Below, piece after piece: positions 14,301 to 25,245 of a stretch of DNA of 64,000 nucleotides (position 1 is the first letter of the stretch; every line of letters begins with the position of its first letter). This DNA comes from Nematostella vectensis. Taxonomy: Eukaryota; Cnidaria; Anthozoa; Actiniaria; Edwardsiidae. Under the pieces are notes generated by a model, which saw nothing but the letters and a program-made list of their open reading frames with translations, was not told the DNA's origin and made no database searches. The position numbers and the translations under genes are program-made. The stretch is from positions 997,001 to 1,061,000 of the forward strand of contig NC_064044.1 of NCBI RefSeq assembly GCF_932526225.1, given 5' to 3'.

Positions 14301-17300
14301 ACTTAACAGCTCTTACATAGACTGGTAACTTGTACAAACAGCACTTACATAGACTGGTAACTCAACAGCACTTACATAGACTGGTGACTTTTACAGACAG
14401 CACTTACATAGACTGGTAACTTAACAGCACTTACATAGACTGGTAACTTAACAGCACTTACATAGACTGGTAACTTGTACAAAAAGCTCTTACATAGACT
14501 GGTGACTTGTACAGAAAGCACTTACATAGACTGGTAACTTGTACAGACAGCACTTACATAGACTGGTAACTTAACAGCACTTACATAGACTGGTGACTTT
14601 TACAGACAGCGCTTACATAGACTGGTAACTTAACAGCACTTACATAGACTGGTAACTTAACAGCACTTACATAGACTGGTAACTTGTACAAACAGCACTT
14701 ACATAGACTGGTAACTTGTACAAACAGCACTTACATAGACTGGTAACTTAACAGCACTTACATAGACTGGTAACTTAACAGCACTTACATAGACTGGTAA
14801 CTTAACAGCACTTACATAGACTGGTAACTTGTACAGAAAGCACTTACATAGACTAGTGACTTGTACAGACAGCACTTACATAGACTGGTAACTTAACAGC
14901 ACTTACATAGACTGGTAACTTGTACAGAAAGCACTTACATAGACTGGTGACTTGTACAGAAAGCACTTACATAGACTGGTGACTTTTACAGACAGCACTT
15001 ACATAGACTGGTAACTTGTACAGAAAGCACTTACATAGACTGGTGACTTAACAGCACTTACATAGACTGGTAACTTGTACAGAAAGCACTTACATAGACT
15101 GGTAACTTGTACAGAAAGCACTTACATAGACTGGTGACTTAACAGCTCTTACATAGACTGGTAACTTGTACAAACAGCACTTACATAGACTGGTAACTTA
15201 ACAGCACTTACATAGACTGGTGACTTTTACAGACAGCACTTACATAGACTGGTAACTTTACAGCACTTACATAGACTGGTAACTTAACAGCACTTACATA
15301 GACTGGTAACTTGTACAAAAAGCTCTTACATAGACTGGTGACTTGTACAGAAAGCACTTACATAGACTGGTAACTTGTACAGACAGCACTTACATAGACT
15401 GGTAACTTAACAGCACTTACATAGACTGGTAACTTAACAGCACTTACATAGACTGGTAACTTAACAGCACTTACATAGACTGGTAACTTGTACAGAAAGC
15501 ACTTACATAGACTAGTGACTTGTACAGACAGCACTTACATAGACTGGTAACTTAACAGCACTTACATAGACTGGTAACTTGTACAGAAAGCACTTACATA
15601 GACTGGTGACTTGTACAGAAAGCACTTACATAGACTGGTGACTTTTACAGACAGCACTTACATAGACTGGTAACTTGTACAGAAAGCACTTACATAGACT
15701 GGTGACTTAACAGCACTTACATAGACTGGTAACTTGTACAGAAAGCACTTACATAGACTGGTAACTTGTACAGAAAGCACTTACATAGACTGGTGACTTA
15801 ACAGCTCTTACATAGACTGGTAACTTGTACAAACAGCACTTACATAGACTGGTAACTTAACAGCACTTACATAGACTGGTGACTTTTACAGACAGCACTT
15901 ACATAGACTGGTAACTTTACAGCACTTACATAGACTGGTAACTTAACAGCACTTACATAGACTGGTAACTTGTACAAAAAGCTCTTACATAGACTGGTGA
16001 CTTGTACAGAAAGCACTTACATAGACTGGTAACTTGTACAGACAGCACTTACATAGACTGGTAACTTAACAGCACTTACATAGACTGGTGACTTTTACAG
16101 ACAGCGCTTACATAGACTGGTAACTTAACAGCACTTACATAGACTGGGAACTTAACAACACTTACATAGACTGGTAACTTGTACAAACAGCACTTACATA
16201 GACTGGTAACTTGTACAAACAGCACTTACATAGACTGGTAACTTAACAGCACTTACATAGACTGGTAACTTAACAGCACTTACATAGACTGGTAACTTGT
16301 ACAGACAGCACTTACATAGACTGGTAACTTGTACAAACAGCACTTACATAGACTGGTAACTTAACAGCACTTACATAGACTGGTGACTTTTACAGACAGC
16401 ACTTACATAGACTGGTAACTTAACAGCACTTACATAGACTGGTAACTTGTACAAACAGCACTTACATAGACTGGTAACTTAACAGCACTTACATAGACTG
16501 GTAACTTAACAGCACTTACATAGACTGGTAACTTAACAGCACTTACATAGACTGGTAACTTAACAGCACTTACATAGACTGGTAACTTAACAGCACTTAC
16601 ATAGACTGGTAACTTGTACAGACAGCACTTACATAGACTGGTAACTTGTACAAACAGCACTTACATAGACTGGTAACTTAACAGCACTTACATAGACTGG
16701 TGACTTTTACAGACAGCACTTACATAGACTGGTAACTTAACAGCACTTACATAGACTGGTAACTTGTACAAACAGCACTTACATAGACTGGTAACTTAAC
16801 AGCACTTACATAGACTGGTGACTTTTACAGACAGCACTTACATAGACTGGTAACTTTACAGCACTTACATAGACTGGCAACTTAACAGCACTTACATAGA
16901 CTGGTAACTTAACAGCACTTACATAGACTGGTGACTTAACAGCACTTACATAGACTGGTAACTTGTTCTCTGCCTTTGCTTTGTAAGCCTCCAATCTGAT
17001 CTCCTCAGGAGTAAAGTCAAGTAGACCTGATGTAGCAATAAGCATGCCATTCAAAGTCAAGTAGACCTGATGTAGCAATAAGCATGCCATTCAAAGTCAG
17101 TAAAATATAACAATGGGTTAAACCATCAACCTTAGCCTCACCCTTTTGAGGGGAACAGGTGAGACAGTGACAAACCCCATCCACTCTCCCTAACATAACT
17201 CTTGGAGAAAGTGAAAAGATTAAACTCTTCCAATAACTAATCTAACCCTTTTGAAAAGTACTGGGGTAAAAATGTATCCTCCCTACACCCCGACTCTTAA

Positions 17301-20300
17301 AAACTATTTGCAAGAATGAATCCTTCCTCACCCGTGAAAAGTGTCTGTAGGAAAGCACCATCCTTACACTCACACCTTTGAAAATTGTCTGTAAGAAAGC
17401 ACCATCCTTACACTCACACCTTTGAAAAGTGTCTGTAAGAAAGCACCATCCTTACACTTACTCTTTTGAAAAGTGTCTGTAAGAAAGCACCATCCTTACA
17501 CTCACACCTTCGAAAGGTGTTTGTAAGAATGCACCATCCTTACACTTACACCTTTGAAAAGTGTCTGTAAGAAAGCACCATCCTTACACTCGCACCTTTG
17601 AAAAGTGTCTGTAAGAAAGCACCATCCTTACACTCACACCTTCGAAAAGTGTTTGTAAGAATGCACCATCCTTACACTTACACCTTTGAAAGGTGTTTGT
17701 AAGAATGTACACAGCATCTGCCCTTGAAAATCGTTGGTTACATTAATCCCTCCTACTAGTGGTAAACATTCTGACCTGGTAGGCATGGCTCTTCCTTGTG
17801 GTATGAATAGCACGACAATGGCCATTGTTTACTGGGTCCCCAGGCATCTAAATCTCTATGCACAGACTGTCTACAATGGAGGGTAACCAGTTACAAAGCC
17901 TTTCACTCGTACATATAAGCCATGTAACACCACAGAATGTAATACACATCATAACATTTTGCTTTGTATTACATACATCCTGTTGCGTTACAAGTCCCCA
18001 TCCATCATAACTAAAACATTTTCGATACATTTCAAAATTTTTTAATAATAAAAATTGAAAACACAGGAAAATATTTTCTGCACAAAAGCCTGGAATCTGC
18101 AAGGGGGAGGAGAGGGGTCACCCTTGTTCTTCTCCTATGTTTTCTTAATTGTACCCTTATTTGTACAGAAAGAAAGGAACAGGCTGGCGAAATTATGTAT
18201 TCTTGTGTTTGATTTTGACAAATCCTTGATGATTTATTGAACTATTCTTTGAACCCACAATCCATACTGTGACAAAGTTAGCAAAATTGTAGAATAACTC
18301 TAAGCAGAATGATTCAAAGTTGTACATAACATAAACCACAAATTTTGTGGTTTTTGAGAATGACCTCTTAGCCCATATGAGTGACTCTATGTCCCATAAT
18401 GTATATGTTATACATACAGTATTAGTACAACTCACTGTATTTGAGATGGGTTATAAGTGTATCATTTCATCCTAACACTCAGTGTCCCATACTGTATAAT
18501 ATATATGATATACATACAGTATTAGTACAACTCACTGTATTTGAGATGGGTTATAAGTGTATCATTTTCATCTAACACTCAGTGTCCTATACTGTATAAT
18601 ATATATGATATACATACAGACTGGTAGTACAACTCACTGTATTTGAGATGGGTTATAAGTGTATCATTTTCATCTAACACTCAGTGTCCCATACTGTATA
18701 ATATATATGATATAAATACAGACTGGTAGTACAACTCACTGTATTTGAGATGGGTTTAGTGTGTCATTTCCTCCTAACACATTGGGTGGATTTGATGATC
18801 CAAGCGATGAAAGTGCACCAAAACGATTCTAATAAGAAAAGGAAAAAATAAATACATTCTATAGATGGATTCTACAGTTAAAATCTCTAAGGATTACAGT
18901 GAATACTTCACTGACTGCTAAGATGATTTTGATAAATACATTGTGGTTTCATCAAGGAGGTGCTCATGGACTTTTAGGTTTCGATACAGGCTGTATTTTT
19001 ACCCAAACCTTGAAGGAATCGGGTAAATCAACTACTGTATGTATATCCTTCACAAAAAAAAAACATTTCCAGGAAACTCAGTCCTTTCTATAAGACTGAA
19101 GTAGAGAGGAAAATTTTATGTATTTTGCTATAAACTCTGTGTTTCAGTACTTTATAACTCTACTAAATGGGTTTGGAACTTCTCTTTATTCGGCCATTCG
19201 GCAACTCGATGGTTCCCTCTGTTTTCAGTCCGCTGACCCCTTATGATAATCATTTCTCTAACAACAAATGACCCTTTTAACAAACAAAAAATACCCATGG
19301 AGTTTTCTTCCCCCAACCCCCCTCCCCCCAAAAAAAGGAAAACTAAGGAGGAAAATTTCAAAACCAACATATATTCACCCTCTCTTCTCTCCCATCACTA
19401 GGGAGAGGACCCCCAGGGGCACCCGTTCTAGCTGTCTTACCTGGTTGGTGTTGAAAGCTCTGTCTCTTGTGTTACCAGAAAACCCTCCTCTGCTCTGGCC
19501 AAAAGCCCCACCTTGCTGGCCAAGCCTGGGCTGACCACCAAAACCTCCCTGGCCTGAAACCATACAAACCAATACATATTCACCAATACCTCCCTGGCCT
19601 GAAACCATACAAACCAATACATATTCACCAATACCTCCCTGGCCTGAAACCATACAAACCAATACATATTCACCAAAACCTCCCTGGCCTGAAACCATAC
19701 AAACCAATACATATTCACCAAAACCTCCCTGGCCTGAAACCATACAAACCAATACATATTCACCAAAACCTCCCTGGCCTGAAACCATACAAACCAATAC
19801 ATATTCACCAATACCTCCCTGGTTTGAAACCATACAAACCAATACATATTTACCAATACCTTATTTCTAGTGTATAATGCACACTTTATTTCCCAAATCA
19901 AATTGAAATCTGTGTGCGCATTAGTCATGAAATTGTTTTTAGCATAATTAAAAAAAATGGAAATCAAGAAAATACAGCAATACCATTGTGGACATTAACT
20001 TTGGGAAAACAAAAAAAAATGCTGAATATATGAATTGTTGCAAAATACATATGCATAAATTCTATTTTGAATTTTGAAACTCTAAAAAAATGCTATCTTA
20101 TGTATATAACACTTCTGGCTATCTTGACAGTGAAATGAAGTGTGAAATGAGCCAATAAGGATGCAAGAAATGTACAATGTGATTGACAGAAGCTTTGCTA
20201 GTCAACAAGCATAGTAAAAAAAATTATAGTAATGAGGATCAGAGCACAATGGAATTATTTTAGTTATAAAGATATCTATCAAAACTACTAATTGATAAAG

Positions 20301-21673
20301 TCCTTCAAAATTTGTCTTGTGCTCACAGTGGCGTGTGTTGGACAATAATAACGCGTACCTGTCAACTCTCCCGCATTAGGCGGGAGTCTCAAGATTTTGG
20401 ACCCCTTCTCCCGCTCTCCCACGTTGAACACAAAATCTCCCACTCTTAAGATTTTTTAGCGCTTCCGAAAAAATTATTCTATAGAAAATCGTCATTTGCC
20501 CAATTTTCTATTAAAATATTTTAAATAATAAATCCCTTGCGCAGCGCAATTTATTCTCGTGAGATCTATTAGTGGATTTGTTCGCAAGAGCTTTCTATAC
20601 GGCAAACGATTGCGAGGTTTACCCACCCCTCCCCATCAAAAATGAATATACCCTACCCCTTCCCCAAAAAATTCTCAAGTCTTGAGATTGTCGGAGGTTG
20701 ACAGGTATGATAAAGTAAACTTCAGTATACAATGATCAGTAAGTTTATTCAATCTCACCTGCATTAGACACATCATGTGAATACTTGCAGTTGTCACCAT
20801 GCCAACAGTTCCCCTTGAGAAAGTGCCTGCATGCATTGCTGTTACTACTAGCAGGTCTTGCGCGACTGCCGAACCCTCCACCGCCACCTCCGCCAAACCC
20901 GCCGCCTCCACCGCCACCTCCGCCAAACCCGCCGCCTCCACCTCCGCCAAACCCTCCACCGCCACCTCCGCCAAACCCGCCGCCGCCACCGAAGCCTCCA
21001 CCTCTGCCACCAACACTTGCCCCTTGAATGATAGAAAGAACAGTAAATACATTTCTACTGTATTTATTGTGCAACACTGGAAATGGCACCATCAATAAAC
21101 ACTCTCAGAAGCAGACATATCCAATTATGGCACTCAAAACTCTGTTTTAACCTATTTTCTAACTAATATTTTATTTGAACATTTTTTTTTACAATACAAC
21201 AATTCACAGTCAAGTCTTAACCAACATAAACTTGCCCAACCAGGAGTAATGTTACTTATCTAATTGTGACGCCAAGTTTTATATGAGTATAACACCAAAA
21301 AGAGCAAGCTGAGTAAGTGTTATCTATGGTCAACATGCATTAGGTTCTACGGTGACTATCGTCCGTGTAGAGCATATAGCTGTCAACTCACCCCCATTAG
21401 GCGGATGTAACAAGATTTTGGACCTCATCACAAGCCTAATGTATTTAATGAATATACAGACATTTCCTGGCACAGGGAGTATACCAGCCAAGTATTACTA
21501 GCCAAATTCTAACAATCATCATACATGATTGGATAAACCTGTAGTCTTGCCCAAAAAGAATCAAAGAATTAGACGTTTCACTTACTCTGACCGGCGCCAG
21601 CGCGTGGGTGTTCATTCCTACATCGGTCACCAAAACTACATGAACCACGGAGAAAATACAGGCAGACTACCAT
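2342..21673 (-). CDS. NUP42: NUP42-like FG nucleoporin with two CCCH zinc fingers
   Basis: Nine coding exons (minus): 21673-21586, 21022-20759, 19553-19441, 18828-18740, 17870-17776, 17026-16950, 13124-13047, 6727-6595, 2961-2342; 1557 nt, 518 aa, phases agree throughout. NUP42 is a cytoplasmic-side pore protein that works with Gle1/Dbp5 in mRNA export (family knowledge). Seen: CCCH finger 1 (C4, C12, C18, H22) at the N-terminus; Gly/Phe-rich linker; CCCH finger 2 (C94, C102, C108, H112); a Trp/Pro core including SKQWPLSCY and FTPEEIRLEAY (about 185-242); a helical stretch (243-268); a C-terminal FG-rich domain (VFG, FFG, GLFG); and the end motif FVLGKIPECPPPPEL typical of NUP42. The human protein, as I recall it, has one finger, so the second is unusual. 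Introns are filled with minisatellites, several carrying copies of splice sites. The least certain junctions are the acceptors of exons 3 and 8. Confidence 0.9.
3058..3303. mobile_element. TTAA-flanked MITE, copy 1
   Basis: 246-bp element bounded by TTAA at 3054-3057 and 3304-3307. Inverted ends pair AGCC..CCAGTTTACTTCCGG with CCGGAAGTAAACTGG..GGCT (about 30 bp). A full copy in opposite orientation lies at 34730-34975 and a third left end at 50687. TTAA targets fit a non-autonomous piggyBac-like element. No ORF. It sits in the last NUP42 intron. Confidence 0.8.
3590..6578. repeat. 41/37-bp minisatellite in last NUP42 intron, about 75 copies
   Basis: Units contain GTGATTGTGTAATGGGCCAC and GCCATCTCAG. 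The 41-bp form has GAGATCTCAGCC and the 37-bp form GAGATAGCC; the two alternate irregularly. A 594-bp higher-order duplication is visible: the rare variant ATGTCAGGTGATTGTGTTAT occurs at 4201 and 4795 in the same context. On the gene strand the array begins about 16 bases inside the intron after the exon 8 donor (6594). A fragment of the unit (ATTACACAATCACCTGAG) forms the start of the intron. Confidence 0.97.
6905..12815. repeat. 16-bp satellite-like array in NUP42 intron 7, about 370 copies
   Basis: 5.9 kb of 16-bp units alternating between GAAATGAGCTAGTGTT and GAAATGAGCTTATGAT, so 32-bp dimers are common. Larger blocks are duplicated: rare variants at 7321 and 7034 recur at 8793 and 8506, both 1472 bp (92 units) away. 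It lies between exon 7 (13047) and exon 8 (6727) and contains no consensus splice site on the gene strand. Confidence 0.97.
13430..16950. repeat. 27/33-bp array of duplicated 5' splice sites, about 120 copies
   Basis: On the gene (minus) strand every unit reads CCAGTCTAT followed by GTAAGTGCTGT. This is the exact 3' end of NUP42 exon 6 plus the first bases of intron 6. The short unit has 27 bp (15 exon-derived, 12 intron-derived); a common longer unit has 33 bp (CTGTACAAG). Both are multiples of three. Higher-order duplication of about 0.66 kb is visible (variant GACTAGTGAC at 14851 and 15510). A few copies lose bases, but nearly all keep GTAAGT. Confidence 0.95.
17027..17100 (-). repeat. 40-bp duplication of the NUP42 exon 6 acceptor
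   Basis: The 3' splice region ending ACATCAG is present twice, 40 bp apart, each followed by GTCTACTTGACTTT. The proximal copy gives the exon start at 17026 in the right phase. Forty is not a multiple of three, so use of the distal copy would shift the frame. Confidence 0.85.
17328..17712. repeat. 44-bp minisatellite in NUP42 intron 5, about 9 copies
   Basis: Units with core CACCATCCTTACACT and CCTTTGAAAAGTGTCTGTAA. On the gene strand each unit holds a pyrimidine tract ending TTTCTTACAG and, 13 nt later, GTGTGAGTG. That resembles a decoy micro-exon (acceptor plus donor) and is not part of the reconstructed mRNA. Confidence 0.9.
18425..18780 (-). repeat. 100-102-bp repeats carrying the NUP42 exon 4 donor, 4 copies
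   Basis: Each copy reads on the minus strand AACCCATCTCAAATACA then GTGAGTTG, identical to the end of NUP42 exon 4 (18740) and its donor. The exon itself is the first copy; three more donors follow at about 100-bp spacing. Reading past the first donor meets TGA at once, so later donors would give truncated products. Confidence 0.88.
19541..19860 (-). repeat. 7 x 45-bp repeat of the NUP42 exon 3 acceptor
   Basis: Each 45-bp unit contains, on the minus strand, TTTGTATGGTTTCAG followed by GCCAGGGAGG, the 3' splice site and first codons of exon 3. The most upstream copy has CAAACCAG in place of CAGGCCAG and is degraded. The phase after exon 2 fits every intact copy. The frame stays open, so choosing a distal acceptor would add 15 residues per unit (GQGGFGEYVLVCMVS). 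Confidence 0.9.
20358..20705. mobile_element. TA-flanked MITE
   Basis: 348 bp with imperfect inverted ends CCTGTCAACTCTCCCGC / CCTGTCAACCTCCGAC flanked by TA on both sides (20356-20357, 20706-20707). It lies in NUP42 intron 2. A degraded second copy of the left end is at 21379-21440 in intron 1 (TGTCAACTCACCCCCATTAG). TA targets suggest a mariner-like or related non-autonomous element. Confidence 0.65.
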
Positions 21674-22018
21674 TACTCAAATCTAGAGTCCTCCACGAGA
21701 TATGTATCTACATTGGACTCGTCAAACTGAATAGAAATGGTTGTTTATTGAGAGAGAGAGAGATTTTTCACTTGTGTAGGCCGCCATATTGGGGAAAACT
21801 GACAAGGCGTTTCAGGTTAGGATCGCGGGAGACTGGGAGTATTTGAGGCTATTTATTAAAAGGTTGACTAAATGCCCGAGAGTTTTTTTTTTTATTCAAA
21901 TGACCCATTAAATTGTCCATCAAGTGAGTACAATATATGATTTATTGTTGAGAAAGGGCAAGCAAATTTCAAAGAAGCTTTGCTGTCGGTATTGAATGTT
22001 TTCCGTTGTCTTTGTACA
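21674..22018. promoter_or_regulatory. Probable NUP42 promoter and 5'UTR region
   Basis: The 345 bp between the NUP42 start codon and the next transposon-like element contain no gene. A GCCATATTGG motif is at 21783 and a GA tract at 21751-21763. No TATA box was recognised. The assignment rests on position only. Confidence 0.35.
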
Positions 22019-22637
22019 CTATATAAGGGTTAGCGATGGGTAAAATCCAAGACTTGACGAGGCGCTAGCCCGAGACTGAAATTTCGGAATCCGAGCCCGA
22101 GCTTTTCCGAGCTTGTTTTTGGATAACTTGCTCGAGGTATGTCACAAACATCCAGTAGCGGATCTAGGGGTAGTGTTTAAGGGGTTACCCCCCCCCCCCC
22201 CCCTTTTGGGTTGCCAGATAGCAATATGTAACAAAAAAAAATATGTAACTGAGCCAAACCCCCTTTAGCGAAAAGCTAGATCCGCCCCTGACATCGGTTG
22301 AAAAAAGAATAAGTAGACTTACAATACAATCTTGCTACTGTAGCCAAAGTCCCTGTCTATAGCGGAAAGGCTCAAGACTTTAAAAAGAAGGGGAAACCGT
22401 AGCGAGGTAACAACATAAAACAGATTGCGTTTAACAAAATTAGAGACTCCGAGCTAGCGGTTAAAAATCCGAACCGAGACCGTGGTAGAAAAAAAAACAA
22501 CAACAGGCTCCGAGGCCTATAAAATTTTGAAAAAAAAAATCCGAGATTTCGTGACTTGCGTAAAAAAACGTCAAGATTTCGCGAATTCTTGCGAGACTTT
22601 CGAAATTTCGAGTTAACCATCGCTACCCCTTATATAG
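22019..22637. mobile_element. TIR element with a nested insertion
   Basis: Ends form a 21-bp inverted repeat with one mismatch (TATATAAGGGTTAGCGATGG on the left against TATATAAGGGGTAGCGATGG). The interior is rich in CGAG/TTTCG motifs and has no credible ORF. It is interrupted at 22153-22290 by a second element. Confidence 0.6.
22153..22290. mobile_element. CAG..CTG MITE with 5-bp target duplication
   Basis: 138 bp starting CAGTAGCGGATCTAG and ending CTAGATCCGCCCCTG, flanked on both sides by ACATC. A related copy is at 56851-57095 and a left end at about 41214. The 5-bp duplication and CAG start would suit a hAT5-like group; that assignment is inference. Confidence 0.7.
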
Positions 22638-22639
22638 AC

Positions 22640-23120
22640 GTCATTTCAGTGACACTCTCACTAGTCTTTTTCACACGTCTTCGATCGCGCGTACTCCCTC
22701 TTCCGGTGGCCGCGTCGCCCTGGGGCCAAGAGGTTGGCAGGCCCGTAGCTAGCCAGGATTTTATAAGATTTTAGTTTTGGGTTAATTTTTACACATAGGC
22801 TTTTCAAGTAAATTTTATACGGGGAATGTACCAACACAGTTTGTAATGAAATTGCGCACTCTGTTATACCTGACACACTTTGTAATAAAGTAGATGTTCC
22901 TTTTATTGAAGCTTGAGTGTGACAGGTCTGTCATTGGTGCCATTTATTTCTAAATCGCCATATTCTGATTTCTGAGAGGAAACCAGATTTGGATTTCAGA
23001 TCTGGTGACATTTAACGTGATCGTCATTGCAGACAATAATAGCAACTAATAGTGACGAATCTGTCCGTAAAACTATTTATTGGCAAATACTACGATGAAA
23101 ATCCTTGGTTGCTCGCATGA
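22640..23120. other. Intergenic DNA, no gene seen
   Basis: Unique-looking AT-rich sequence between two transposon-like segments. A stretch near 22755-22820 (GATTTTAGTTTTGGGT..CTTTTCAAGTAA) resembles 25945-25985, suggesting a dispersed repeat. No exon recognised. Confidence 0.4.
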
Positions 23121-25245
23121 TTTATAATAGTCGGGTCGCTTAGCGCACAAAAAGAGCTCAATCTATACACAGCGGACAAAAGCACCAAACTTGGTATAAA
23201 TATAGCCTAGAGGATGGTAATCAATATTGAGACCGGTGTCCACCGGTACCATTTGCGGATCCATAAATAAAGAGCAATTATTATTTTTTTTTTTTTAGAA
23301 ATCTGGTGTTGCGGGTACCCTGTGGTAAGATTTTCATACCTTTTCAAGACACAAAAAAGATCAAAATGCACATATTTGAAAACGATTTCTATCATTTCAG
23401 CTGTATTGTATCGGATTCCGAGCCAAGAAACATATAAATAGCTATAAAAAGCTACATTTGAAGAAGAAGGAAAACCTACTGGAACTCAGGCCCCACGCGG
23501 CTTTATTTACATCCCTTTTGCTAACATGCAAATATGACTGATTTTTATTCATTAAATAAGCACAAATGTGGTGCACATGAATTTTTCCAGAAATTTTCTT
23601 TGAATGAGTTCTCTAAGTATTATATTAAGGGCTATAGAGCTTTAATTTAACCAGCGCGGCTGTAATTAATAGGCCCGTCAGCAGGAAAAAATATGCTACC
23701 GATGAGGGAGATTTTTCATAGCCTATTGAGCGTTAATAAATTATACCATGACAACTCGGATCATTTGTTTATCTTTTCGTTACGGCCCTATGTTATTTTA
23801 AAATCAAAGTATCACAATTGTTTCCGAGGCGAGAGCCTCGCTCTACCCCATGCTAGTTATGGGTCAAAGCGGGGGAGCCGGCAGACTCCCTTGACTTCCA
23901 ACCACTCGGTCGTATGAAGCCAAAAACCCTAGCTAATAGCGTTCCATTATTTATATTTTCATTTTGTGAAAAAAAGGATATAAAACTAATATAGATCGGC
24001 AGCGGTGGCTGGCGTCTACAGATATGGCGCTCAAAACCTTCTGATCGTTAGAATAATAGAATAATTCTGGCTTACGTCAGGTTTTGGGCTAAACGTGTCC
24101 TTTCTTAAGGTTGACGCTAGTATCGTCAACACTAGAGTTTTTGAACACTTGTTTATAGCACCGTCGTTTCTTCGGCACCTCGAAGAAAACGTCCCTGAGA
24201 AAGGAAAAATCCTCTGTTTGGAAAAGAAATCCCCGCGGACCCTGGGCACATGCTAGCGTACGCGCATCATTCTGAAAAGTCTCTTTCAGTTTGTTTCAGA
24301 ATAACTTTCTCCCCTTTATTACAATAACGGTCCGCCGATCACTGATCCGCACCTTAGGAAAAGCCTCTAAAACTCTGTCCTTTAGTAGAAAACGGTTAAA
24401 GGATTTCTAATTCCCCAAATCTTCCAAGCGTGTCTCATGTACATTGTGGAGCTCGGACATCTGAAAAACGAACGTACCATTTTCAACAGCCCCCATTCTA
24501 TATTCTCTCTTATCTTTCTCTCTTTTCAACAGCCCCTCTAATATTCTCAAGAAAAGAATCACAACCTAATAACTTTGATTAAGGAGGCATATCTAAAGCA
24601 TCTTATTGGTCTTTGGTGTCTAGTTCACAGACACTTACAAAGCACCCTTATTAAATCCATCTCTACCTCTTTTTATTAAGCCAACATCAAAATACCCGAT
24701 AATTGCGATTAATCGCAGATTTAGAAGAAATGAATTTAAAACCAAGACAAAATTTCATATTTAGTAGGTTATAGACATTGTACGTCCTTGATACATAAAG
24801 AATGAGCTTTTTTACCTAAAATACGCGATTTTATGAGGTACTTACAGCATATACAGTACCAATATAAGCCGCCATTTTGGATACCGTAACGGGGATTGGG
24901 TCTAACTTTGAAAACGTTTTCTCTTAAATAAATCATTTTAATGCAGCCGACGACAGTTTTATCTTGAAATATGAACAACTACTGTTATATTTCCCCTACC
25001 AAAAAAAAAAAAAAAAACAATCAGATATTTCGCCTTAGTTTTGGAAATACAAGATCTTTTAAATTTCACCGCCCGTGATGGACGCTTTTCTCTAACTTTT
25101 ATTCCGTTATCACAAAAGTGGTACCAGTGTGCACCGGTCTCAATATTAATTAGAATCCTCTTGGCAATCTTTATGCCAAGTTTGGTGCTTTTATCCGCTA
25201 TGTATAGATTGAAACACTAAGCGAACGGACTATAATTCTTGGACG
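23121..25245. mobile_element. Possible 2.1-kb element with long inverted arms
   Basis: The arms 23121-23265 and about 25105-25245 are inverted copies, diverged, sharing AAAGCACCAAACTTGG and CAATATTGAGACCGGTG. The interior has only short ORFs without recognised domains. It could be a degraded non-autonomous DNA transposon or a fold-back repeat. Exact termini and target duplication were not resolved. Confidence 0.5.

Noticed and set aside
1-16950. Regularly spaced direct repeats suggesting CRISPR
   Set aside because: Units abut without unique spacers, there are no cas genes, and the surroundings are eukaryotic introns.
17328-17712. Decoy 13-nt micro-exon (acceptor plus donor) in each 44-bp unit
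   Set aside because: The neighbouring exons join in phase without it, and 13 nt would shift the frame.
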